The notes beneath the pieces were generated by a model. That model worked only from the letters and a program-made list of their open reading frames with translations. It was not told the origin of the DNA and did not search any database. From contig MWAR01000612.1 of NCBI GenBank assembly GCA_002068715.1, positions 1 through 5,578 on the forward strand: 5,578 bases of DNA, in the 5' to 3' direction. The stretch comes from a bacterium ADurb.Bin374 (GTDB taxonomy: Bacteria; Riflebacteria; Ozemobacteria; Ozemobacterales; Ozemobacteraceae). The translations under genes were made by a program, and so were the position numbers. Positions 1-5,578 of this stretch are shown in pieces; within the stretch, counting starts at the first letter, position 1, and every line of letters begins with the position of its first letter.

Positions 1-2288
1 GGCGGGCCCCGGACTTCGATACGACGGCTTCCGTCTCGGTCGAAGTCGCCGATGGCCGCGGGGGCCGTTCCCATGCCGTTCTCGGCGTGACCGTCGGTGC
101 GGGCGGCACCAACCGGGCTCCCGTGGCCTCGATTCTCGCCTCGGGCACGCGCATCGAGTATGCGACGGGCGTCCGGCTCACGGCCCAGGTCAGCGATCCC
201 GACGGCGATGCCGTGAACTGCATCTGGCGGGCGGACCGCGGGTCTCTCCAGGTTTCGACCGGCACGACCACCGTCTGGACATCGCCTTCGACGTCCGGCG
301 CCGCGACCGTCTCTCTGGAAGCCGGCGATTCCCTGGGAGCATCGACGACGACTCGGCTGGTGATCACCGTTCTTGCGCCGAACTCGGCTCCGACCCTGAC
401 CATTTCGGCCACCGGGACGAGTGTTCTTCCGAACACGGGGGTGACGTTGACGGCGCGGGGAAACGACGTCGACGGCGATCCGCTTTCCTATGCCTGGTCG
501 GCGAGCGGCGGCACGTTGTCTGACGTGAGCGGCCCGTCCGTTCTCTGGCATGGTCCTGCGACGGAGAACGTCGCTACGATCACATGCCTCGCAAACGATG
601 GCCGCGGCGGCACGGCGAACGCCACATACGTCTTCAACATCTCGGCGAGCCCGAACAACGCCCCGGCGATCTCGGTTTCCGCCTCACGGGTGGTGACGGC
701 CGAAGGCGTCAACGTCTCGGTCCTTGCCACGGGATACGATGTCGACGGCGACCCACTGACCTATCGATGGACGGCGACCGGGGGCTCGTTCGCGGACACC
801 GCCGCCGCCCGGACGTCCTGGTTGCCCGGTGTCGGCTCGCAGACCTACACCCTTGCGTGTGCGGCCAGGGATGCTCGGGGAAGTGTCGCCACGGCCACGA
901 TCCAGGTTCGCGTGATGGAAACCGCCCGGCTCGATGTCGGAAACGTGCAGCATATAGGGCTCGCCGGCAGCGGCCGTGAGATTGCGCTGACGACGCCGTC
1001 CGGCCAGGGAAAATTCGGCGTGCTCGTTTACTCGCTCGATCGGGCCGGCGCGAACCATTCTTTCGATGTCAACGGCGGCGGAACGGTTCTTCCATCCGTT
1101 TCTGCGGCGCCCGCGTTTTCCGTCATCCGTCCCGGCTTTCCGACAGGGCAGGCGGCGATCGACGCCGTGATGCGTCGCAAGGCGGCCGAGAGCCCGTATC
1201 GTCTTTCCGCGACGACAGGAGTCAGGCCGTCCGTGCGTGCCAGTGAGGCGAATGTCGGAGACATTCACGCCTTCAAGGTCTACTCATCGTCCGGATACCA
1301 GACGAGATCGGCCCGGCTGGCCGTTATCGGCGCAAAATGCAAGGTGTTCATCGACCAGAACGAGGCCGGAGGGTATTCCCCCGCAGGCGTGACGGACGCG
1401 ATGATGACCGAATTCGCGAATGAGTTCGACTCTCGGATCTGGTCGTTCATCAACGACAACTATGGCTCTCCCTCGAACATGACCGGTGACGGCAAGGTGA
1501 CGATCCTGTTCACGCCTCTCGTGAACGTGTTCGGCGCGGCCGGGTTCTTCGACCCGACCGACCTGATGCCGGGTGACACGGATTCGAACAAGCGCGACAT
1601 GTTCAATATGTGGGTGTTCGACTCCCGCGACGGCTTCACCACCGCCGGATGGAAAGAAGCGACTACGCAGACGCTGGTGCACGAGTTCCAGCACCTGGTC
1701 AACACCTGGGCCCACATGCAGAACCATGTCGGCGAGGAGGCCGTCTGGCTGAACGAGGGGCTGAGCGTCGGGGCCGAAGTGCGGTATTCGAACGCCCCGG
1801 ATTCACGCTTCGATTCCTATGCGGAAATTCCAGAGCGGCTTCCCCTCACGGTCTGGCCATACGCTGCGACGGTTGCGAATTACGGCTGCGTAGGCCTGTT
1901 TGCGCATCACCTGTACGAGCGCCTCGGAGGATCCGCGATCCGTTCCATGGTGCAGTCGACCTCGAGCGGCACCGCGAACATCGAGGCCCATTCCGGCGGA
2001 AAGGCGTTCGATCAACTCCTCCGGGAATGGGGTGTGGCGATGTACCGCAACAACACAGGACTGACCGGTATGGCGACCGATTACCAGATGGACGTTGCCC
2101 TCGACGGACTGAAAAAGGCGCAGAAGAATTTCGGAAGCGCTTTCAGTGGAAACGTCTATGGCACCGCCTGGAGGTTCATCGAGTATCTTCCGCCGACCGG
2201 ATACGCCGACCCGTTCACGACCATCAGGATTTCCGATCCCGGAAACGGAACGATTGCCTTTTCCATCGTTCGAATCCAGTCACCCTGA
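1..2288 (+). CDS. M30-like zinc metalloprotease with tandem PKD/Ig-like repeats, 5' partial
   Basis: The reading frame is open from the left edge (first full codon at 3) to TGA at 2286-2288, giving 761 visible residues. A GTG at 87 is not a credible start, because the codons before it encode the end of another PKD/Ig-like domain (VSVEVADGRGG). Counting from codon 3, three complete repeats of about 90 residues begin at residues 37, 127 and 218 (NRAP, NSAP, NNAP), each with a D-x-DGD motif (65-69, 155-159, 246-250). A linker beta-domain follows at about 310-440, then the peptidase region: FIDQNEAGGYSP near 449, DGKVTILF near 496, zinc motif HEFQH at 560-564 and the probable third ligand Glu585 in WLNEGLS. 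HExxH plus a Glu 21 residues later is a gluzincin pattern; the whole most resembles M30 (hyicolysin-like) peptidases. By inference it is secreted or surface-bound and cleaves proteins. The signal peptide lies outside the window. No C-terminal anchor or sorting signal is seen. Family assignment is from memory of motifs. Confidence 0.85.
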   Translation, partial: RAPDFDTTASVSVEVADGRGGRSHAVLGVTVGAGGTNRAPVASILASGTRIEYATGVRLTAQVSDPDGDAVNCIWRADRGSLQVSTGTTTVWTSPSTSGAATVSLEAGDSLGASTTTRLVITVLAPNSAPTLTISATGTSVLPNTGVTLTARGNDVDGDPLSYAWSASGGTLSDVSGPSVLWHGPATENVATITCLANDGRGGTANATYVFNISASPNNAPAISVSASRVVTAEGVNVSVLATGYDVDGDPLTYRWTATGGSFADTAAARTSWLPGVGSQTYTLACAARDARGSVATATIQVRVMETARLDVGNVQHIGLAGSGREIALTTPSGQGKFGVLVYSLDRAGANHSFDVNGGGTVLPSVSAAPAFSVIRPGFPTGQAAIDAVMRRKAAESPYRLSATTGVRPSVRASEANVGDIHAFKVYSSSGYQTRSARLAVIGAKCKVFIDQNEAGGYSPAGVTDAMMTEFANEFDSRIWSFINDNYGSPSNMTGDGKVTILFTPLVNVFGAAGFFDPTDLMPGDTDSNKRDMFNMWVFDSRDGFTTAGWKEATTQTLVHEFQHLVNTWAHMQNHVGEEAVWLNEGLSVGAEVRYSNAPDSRFDSYAEIPERLPLTVWPYAATVANYGCVGLFAHHLYERLGGSAIRSMVQSTSSGTANIEAHSGGKAFDQLLREWGVAMYRNNTGLTGMATDYQMDVALDGLKKAQKNFGSAFSGNVYGTAWRFIEYLPPTGYADPFTTIRISDPGNGTIAFSIVRIQSP
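111..914 (+). repeat. Three tandem PKD/Ig-like domain repeats within the protease
   Basis: Three protein-level repeats begin at about 111, 381 and 654, a period of about 270-273 bases or 90 residues. Each starts N-x-AP, carries D-P/V-DGD (195-209, 465-479, 738-752) followed within a few residues by a Trp (I-W, A-W, R-W), then a W-containing strand (VWTSP, VLWHGP, SWLPG), and ends near a D/RD-x-x-G strand. The end of a fourth copy is visible at 3-110. The copies have diverged at the DNA level, so this is an old domain array rather than a recent duplication. Such domains usually act as rigid spacers or adhesive modules on extracellular proteins. The Asp-rich loops could bind calcium, which is inference. 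Confidence 0.8.
1680..1757 (+). other. Zinc-binding active site of the protease (HEFQH ... NEG)
   Basis: Codons 1680-1694 encode HEFQH, in which the two His would bind zinc and the Glu would act as general base. Codon 1755-1757 encodes the Glu of NEGLS, the likely third zinc ligand, 21 residues after the second His. All expected catalytic residues are present, so the enzyme looks active rather than a degenerate homologue. Confidence 0.8.
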
Positions 2289-2320
2289 GTTTGTCAAAGC
2301 CAGTCTCGAGCTTGCCGAAA
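2281..2320 (+). repeat. Degenerate TTCGACAAGCTCAGGG-family repeat, two half-copies in tandem
   Basis: Positions 2281-2299 match CACCCTGAGCTTGTCGAAG, a short motif I know as recurring between genes in many environmental bacterial genomes, with two mismatches. A second, more diverged unit lies at 2307-2320, 21 bases downstream in the same direction. The two 14-base units (2286-2299 and 2307-2320) differ at five positions, all transitions. The TGA stop of the protease (2286-2288) is part of the first unit. Identification is from memory of the motif; counting it across the genome would settle it. Confidence 0.5.
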
Positions 2321-2351
2321 TGAACGGGGCCTGTCGTGCTTCGAAGATAAA

Positions 2352-2381
2352 CGCGCAAGACGTACGGGTTCGTTGTGCGCG
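2352..2381 (+). other. Imperfect hairpin in the protease-kinase gap
   Basis: CGCGCAAGACG at 2352-2362 can pair with CGTTGTGCGCG at 2371-2381. This gives an 11-position stem with one A-G mismatch and one G-U pair around an 8-base loop. The nearest T run (2401-2405) is 20 bases away, so it does not look like a standard intrinsic terminator for the protease. It overlaps the candidate -35 box of the kinase promoter, so it could equally be an operator-like inverted repeat or chance pairing. Confidence 0.35.
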
Positions 2382-2401
2382 ATGTGGTCTTCTGATACAC
2401 T
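2373..2401 (+). promoter_or_regulatory. Candidate sigma70-type promoter for the histidine kinase
   Basis: A possible -35 box TTGTGC (2373-2378, three of six consensus bases) is separated by 17 bases from TACACT (2396-2401, four of six). The latter is preceded by TG at 2393-2394, giving an extended -10. Transcription would start near 2408, leaving a leader of about 100 bases before the kinase start. Spacing is ideal but the boxes are weak, and the sigma-factor consensus of this organism is unknown. Confidence 0.3.
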
Positions 2402-2495
2402 TTTTACGGGACTGAAAAGACAAGAGAACGTCGCAGAAATGGTCCTGAAAAAATCCCCTTGGCTCAGATGAAGAAATTCATGAACACCGAGGGAT

Positions 2496-2501
2496 GAGAG
2501 G
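2496..2501 (+). promoter_or_regulatory. Ribosome-binding site of the histidine kinase
   Basis: GAGAGG lies 10 bases before the TTG at 2512. It decides the start choice: an in-frame TGA at 2506-2508 rules out any earlier start, and the next in-frame ATG falls inside the second membrane segment. Confidence 0.5.
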
Positions 2502-2511
2502 CTTTTGACAT

Positions 2512-4935
2512 TTGAGCACCACTTCTCAGGAAGTCCGGCTCGAGGCAAACGTCTTTTCACGGCTGTTGTATGTCATCACCGTCCTCCTGTGGATCGCGCT
2601 GGCCATTTCTTTGCTTCGCATACGGACCATCGGCTTACAGCCGGTGATGCTTGTCCATGGAATTATTGTCGTTCTTTCGACGACGGTGTATATGCTTCGC
2701 GAACGGCTGACGCCGGCGACGGCCTTCCAGATCACGTTTCTTGCCGCGCTGGCTCTGGTGTGGAGCGCGCTGCTTCAGTTCGGCCTGGCTTCTGCGACGA
2801 TCCTGTTTCTTCCGGTGTATCCGATCATTACCCGGATCACCCGCGGACTCACAGCCTCCTATGCCATTACCGGACTGATCACCACGATGTTCGTCATCAC
2901 CGCAATACTCTATTGCGAAGGAAACATCACTCCCGCCGTCGATCTGAACGTCATGATGACCACATGGCAGGCGTGGGCGCTGACCTTGTCCGTGACGTTC
3001 AGCCTCATCATCATTTTCCTGTATGTCTATGGGCCCGTGGAAATCATTCTGAGCGAGCAGCAGACATGGTTTACGGCGGTCATCGACGGGTTGAAGGACG
3101 CGGTTCTCATTCTCGACGCCGAGTCGGGGGCGATCATTGCGTGCAACGGTCGCACGCCAGAGATGCTGCATATCCGGACAAATCTCGCGAACAGCTTCTT
3201 CATGGATATCAGTCCTCCCGAGATGCAAGGCGAAGCCGCCGCTCTGCTTGCGAGAGTCCGCGGGGGGGGAACGCCGACCTTCGAGTGGGGTCTCAAAGAT
3301 CAGGACGGGCGGCTTGTTCCCTTCGAGATCAGCATGCGCCAGACGCGCATCGGTTCGCGGAACTGCATCGTGGCCGTGCTGAGAAACCTGACCGAACGCA
3401 GGCAGGCTGAAGCGGCCCTCCAGGAGAAGGAACATACCTATCGGCTTCTGTTCGAGAACATGACGTCGGGCCTCTCGTTTTTCGAGATCATGCTCGATGA
3501 AAAGGGCGTTCCCTGCAACTTCCGATATCTCGACGTCAACCCCGCGTTCGAAAAAATCACCGGTTGGAAGGCGTCTGATGTCATCGGAAAAACGATCCTA
3601 GAAGTGGCACCCCTGACGACAAAACCCTGGATCGAACTCTGCGGAAGAGTGGCCCTGACCGGGAAATCCGAGGCCTACCAGGGTCATTCCCCGGATCTGA
3701 ATCTTTTTCTCGATATATGGGTATACAGCACCGGGGGTGGGAGATTCGTTGTCCAGTTTTCCGACATAACCGAAAAAATGAAGATGCATGAAACCCTGCT
3801 GCGCACGCAGAAACTCGAGTCGCTCGGCCTGTTGGCCGGTGGTATCGCGCATGATTTCAATAACCTTCTCGGAGGCATCTATGGCGCCATCGAGCTTGCC
3901 CAGCTCCATCTGACCGAAAAACATACTGAGGAAGCGGCAGCGAAGCTTGTCGATTCGCTTGTCACCTACAAACGCGCCAAAGCGCTGACGCACCAGCTGC
4001 TGACGTTCTCGAAGGGCGGGGTGCCGATCAGAAAGCCCTGCCAACTGGGGCCTCTTCTGAAAAACTGCGGCAGGTTCGCGCTGGCGGGATCGGCGGTCAG
4101 CTGCGCATTCGATATCTCCGAAAAGCTCTGGATGAGCGATGTCGACGAAAATCAGATCAGCCAGGTTATCGAGAATCTCGTGATCAACGCCCAGCAGGCA
4201 ATGCTGGAAGGCGGCACGATCGATATCGTGGCGTCGAACGTTGAGATCGAGCCAGGGAAGATTGCGATGCACCCGGAAGGAGGGAAATACATCCGGATCA
4301 TCGTGGCGGATTCCGGAACAGGCATTCCACGCGAGATGCTTCCCCGTATTTTCGATCCGTTCTTCACGACGAAACAGAAGGGACATGGTCTCGGACTGGC
4401 GACAGCCCATTCGATCGTCATCCACCATCACGGCTGGATCGAGGTCGAGTCGATGCCGGGGCGGGGGAGCTCTTTCACGATCTATCTCCCCGCGAGTGGT
4501 CACCAGGAAAAGATTTCAGACATGCCGATCCTCCGGAACGAGGTGGCCGTCGAGGGCAGGGTTCTTTTCCTTGACGACGAGGAGTTTCTGCATGCCATCG
4601 CAGAAAAGATGTTCTCGTCGTTCGGCCTTGCATTCACGGGGGTGAGGGATGGAAAGGAAGCCGTCGTCGCCTTCCGGGAGGCGGTCGAGCTTGGCAGACC
4701 ATTCGACCTGGTCATTCTCGATTTGACGATTTCGGGTGGGGCGGGAGGTCGAGAAATCATTCAGGAACTCCGCGAAATAAGGGCTGACGCGATATTCATC
4801 GCATCGAGCGGATATTCCGTCGATCCGATCATGGCCGACCCGCCGGCTTTCGGATTCGATGGAGTACTGCCAAAACCCTACTCTCTCGATGACGTGAGGG
4901 CGCTGCTAGCACGATTTCTGCCGAAGCGAGCCTGA
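2512..4935 (+). CDS. Membrane-bound hybrid sensor histidine kinase (6 TM, 2 PAS, HisKA, HATPase, receiver)
   Basis: This 807-residue protein starts at TTG. An in-frame stop lies just upstream, a GAGAGG site is 10 bases away, and the first membrane helix begins at about residue 18. Six hydrophobic segments (about 18-35, 42-62, 70-89, 92-108, 114-134, 153-174) form an input domain I do not recognise; an even number keeps both ends in the cytoplasm. PAS domains span about 183-294 and 306-422. HisKA has the H-box GLLAGGIAHDFNNLL with phospho-acceptor His447. The ATPase shows the N-box (Asn559), G1 DSGTG (600-604), F-box IFDPFFTTK (613-621) and G2 GHGLGLA (624-630). The receiver (about 682-804) has acidic Asp688/Asp689, phospho-acceptor Asp737, Ser765 and Lys788. 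All phosphotransfer residues are present, so autophosphorylation on His447 and transfer to Asp737 are expected. The signal, HPt partner and output regulator are unknown and not in the window. The 3' neighbour is convergent, so the gene is probably transcribed alone. Confidence 0.95.
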   Translation: MSTTSQEVRLEANVFSRLLYVITVLLWIALAISLLRIRTIGLQPVMLVHGIIVVLSTTVYMLRERLTPATAFQITFLAALALVWSALLQFGLASATILFLPVYPIITRITRGLTASYAITGLITTMFVITAILYCEGNITPAVDLNVMMTTWQAWALTLSVTFSLIIIFLYVYGPVEIILSEQQTWFTAVIDGLKDAVLILDAESGAIIACNGRTPEMLHIRTNLANSFFMDISPPEMQGEAAALLARVRGGGTPTFEWGLKDQDGRLVPFEISMRQTRIGSRNCIVAVLRNLTERRQAEAALQEKEHTYRLLFENMTSGLSFFEIMLDEKGVPCNFRYLDVNPAFEKITGWKASDVIGKTILEVAPLTTKPWIELCGRVALTGKSEAYQGHSPDLNLFLDIWVYSTGGGRFVVQFSDITEKMKMHETLLRTQKLESLGLLAGGIAHDFNNLLGGIYGAIELAQLHLTEKHTEEAAAKLVDSLVTYKRAKALTHQLLTFSKGGVPIRKPCQLGPLLKNCGRFALAGSAVSCAFDISEKLWMSDVDENQISQVIENLVINAQQAMLEGGTIDIVASNVEIEPGKIAMHPEGGKYIRIIVADSGTGIPREMLPRIFDPFFTTKQKGHGLGLATAHSIVIHHHGWIEVESMPGRGSSFTIYLPASGHQEKISDMPILRNEVAVEGRVLFLDDEEFLHAIAEKMFSSFGLAFTGVRDGKEAVVAFREAVELGRPFDLVILDLTISGGAGGREIIQELREIRADAIFIASSGYSVDPIMADPPAFGFDGVLPKPYSLDDVRALLARFLPKRA
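3262..3269 (+). repeat. Run of eight G inside the kinase PAS1 coding region
   Basis: Eight consecutive G encode most of RGGGT (kinase residues 250-254) near the middle of the first PAS domain. The frame is intact before and after the run. A gain or loss of one G would shift the frame before the kinase core and abolish it. The tract could be a slippage site or simply a glycine loop in a GC-rich gene. Confidence 0.6.
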
Positions 4936-4954
4936 AAGAACGACCACAAGTCAG

Positions 4955-4973
4955 GCCTCGGCAAGCTCGGGGC
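4955..4973. repeat. Inverted copy of the intergenic repeat, forming a short hairpin between convergent genes
   Basis: TCGGCAAGCTCG at 4958-4969 is the exact reverse complement of 2307-2318. The wider stretch 4957-4976 matches TTCGACAAGCTCAGGGTGAC with four mismatches, all transitions. The segment folds as GCCTCGG (4955-4961) against TCGGGGC (4967-4973), seven pairs including two G-U, with a 5-base loop. It sits in the 61-base gap between two convergent stop codons, where a bidirectional terminator would be expected. No T run follows on either strand, so a terminator role is unproven. Confidence 0.45.
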
Positions 4974-4996
4974 GACCGGGTGGATTTCAACAGAAC

Positions 4997-5578
4997 TCAC
5001 CAGGGTCTCGAGCGGGAACCGGTATACGTCCTGATGCCCTCGGCTAGAGCTTCGGCGAGCAGTCGGCGTGAGTCGGTCGCGGTCAGGAAGATGACGTCGG
5101 CCGGATTGTCGAGATACCCGAGTTCGACGGTCACGATCGGAACGCGGCTGAAGATAGAGCCTGTAAGGGCTCCCTGGCGGGAACCGATGGCGGTCTGGCG
5201 ATCGGTTCTCAGGGGGTTCACCCTGTAGAGCCCTTCAAGACGCTTTTCGAGGACATTCTGCAGATGTGCGGCCAGATGTGCGCTTGCAGAGCAGACCTCA
5301 GCTGGCGGCCCTTCGTCTGTGCCGATTTTTCCCGGGCCGGAAGGATAATACATGGTAAGCCCGCTGCCTCGGCCGCTGTCGCAATGAATGCGCAGCATGA
5401 GGGACGCGGAGGCTTCGTTGGCGATCTCGGCCCGGCGGCGGTTGGTGACCAGGTTCTCAACGGATTTCCTGGTGAGAATTGTCTGGGATGTGGAGTTCCG
5501 GGACAAGGCGTCATGCAATGCGGTGGAAAACTCCCAGTTGAGGTCCACCTCCCTGATCCCTTGTGGTGTTCGAGCCCC
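4997..5578 (-). CDS. N-acetylmuramoyl-L-alanine amidase (Amidase_3 type), 5' partial
   Basis: On the minus strand the frame is open from the right edge (first full codon 5576-5578) to TGA at 4997-4999, giving 193 visible residues. A GTG at 5546-5548 could be taken as a start, but the ten codons before it (GARTPQGIRE) fit the family and include the second zinc ligand, so the gene continues beyond the window. Counting from the edge, visible landmarks are Glu10 (REVDLN, zinc ligand), TRKSVENLVTNRR (36-48), His65 in RIHCDS (zinc ligand), GLTMYYPS (73-80) and Glu152 in VTVELGYLDNPAD (catalytic Glu). The first zinc His (DPGHGG in relatives) and any signal peptide lie outside. The family cleaves the bond between N-acetylmuramic acid and L-alanine in peptidoglycan, in the periplasm or cell wall. 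The domain ends almost at the C-terminus, with no extra wall-binding domain after it. Its role (division, recycling or lysis) cannot be told from this part. Confidence 0.92.
   Translation of the reverse strand, partial: GARTPQGIREVDLNWEFSTALHDALSRNSTSQTILTRKSVENLVTNRRRAEIANEASASLMLRIHCDSGRGSGLTMYYPSGPGKIGTDEGPPAEVCSASAHLAAHLQNVLEKRLEGLYRVNPLRTDRQTAIGSRQGALTGSIFSRVPIVTVELGYLDNPADVIFLTATDSRRLLAEALAEGIRTYTGSRSRPW

Noticed and set aside
87..89. GTG as the start codon of the protease
   Set aside because: The frame is open to the left edge, and the 28 codons before the GTG encode the end of another PKD/Ig-like domain, so the gene starts outside the window.
684..1268. 194-residue minus-strand reading frame antisense to the protease
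   Set aside because: It is a shadow of the protease repeats and linker, with Arg/Gly-rich translation and no domain.
2146..2415. 89-residue plus-strand frame running from the protease end into the gap
   Set aside because: It overlaps the protease in another frame and the downstream part is non-coding repeat; no motif supports it.
2468..2497. Nine-codon frame MKKFMNTEG whose stop overlaps the kinase ribosome-binding region
   Set aside because: It could be a leader peptide coupled to the kinase, but no ribosome-binding site precedes its ATG and short frames like this are common by chance.
2505..3410. 301-residue plus-strand reading frame overlapping the kinase
   Set aside because: Its translation is rich in Arg, His and Cys with no domain, and it overlaps the well-supported kinase in another frame. 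It follows from GC-rich codon use.
2635..3435. 266-residue minus-strand reading frame antisense to the kinase N-terminal half
   Set aside because: It is highly charged with no family resemblance, and the opposite strand encodes clear membrane helices and a PAS domain.
3598..4503. 301-residue minus-strand reading frame antisense to the kinase core
   Set aside because: It lies wholly opposite the HisKA and ATPase coding region, has no recognisable motif, and mirrors the kinase codon pattern.
4936..4996. Intrinsic terminator between the kinase and amidase
   Set aside because: A 7-pair hairpin exists, but no T run follows it on either strand, so it is listed only as a repeat with hairpin potential.
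5546..5548. GTG as the start of the amidase
   Set aside because: Codons upstream to the window edge continue the family pattern, including the conserved zinc-ligand Glu. A start here would remove zinc ligands.

Overview
The window holds three genes: two cut by the window edges and one complete gene between them. Composition is moderately GC-rich, with strong third-position G/C use, which is why long spurious reading frames appear in other frames. Start codons and domain content point to a bacterium. The complete kinase uses TTG, and an N-acetylmuramoyl-L-alanine amidase is the kind of enzyme expected where there is a peptidoglycan wall. I cannot name the phylum. A large surface-type protein with tandem PKD/Ig-like repeats, a hybrid kinase with the GGIAHDFNNLL-type H-box, and degenerate TTCGACAAGCTCAGGG-family repeats between genes are together common in large-genome, environmental, often uncultivated lineages. 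That placement is inference.

Layout. Positions 1-2288 (+) are the 3' part of a large secreted or surface metalloprotease: the end of one PKD/Ig-like domain, three complete PKD/Ig-like repeats, a linker domain, and a zinc peptidase domain with HEFQH plus a downstream NEG glutamate, resembling family M30 (hyicolysin-like). Positions 2289-2511 are intergenic. They begin with a repeat remnant that supplies the protease stop codon, followed by a hairpin, a weak candidate promoter and a ribosome-binding site. Positions 2512-4935 (+) encode a complete 807-residue hybrid sensor histidine kinase: six membrane segments, two PAS domains, HisKA, HATPase and a C-terminal receiver. Positions 4936-4996 are a short convergent gap holding a second, inverted copy of the repeat, which folds as a small hairpin. 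Positions 4997-5578 (-) are the C-terminal part of an Amidase_3-type cell-wall amidase that runs off the right edge.

The three genes do not form an obvious single operon. The protease and kinase share a strand but are separated by 223 bases with their own candidate signals, and the amidase is convergent. All three products belong to the cell envelope (surface proteolysis, membrane signalling, peptidoglycan cleavage), but nothing in the sequence shows that they work together. I see no CRISPR array, tRNA, rRNA, insertion sequence or clearly new multi-gene system here. The most unusual element is the pair of related short repeats in opposite orientation flanking the kinase gene, one of them fused to the end of the protease reading frame.
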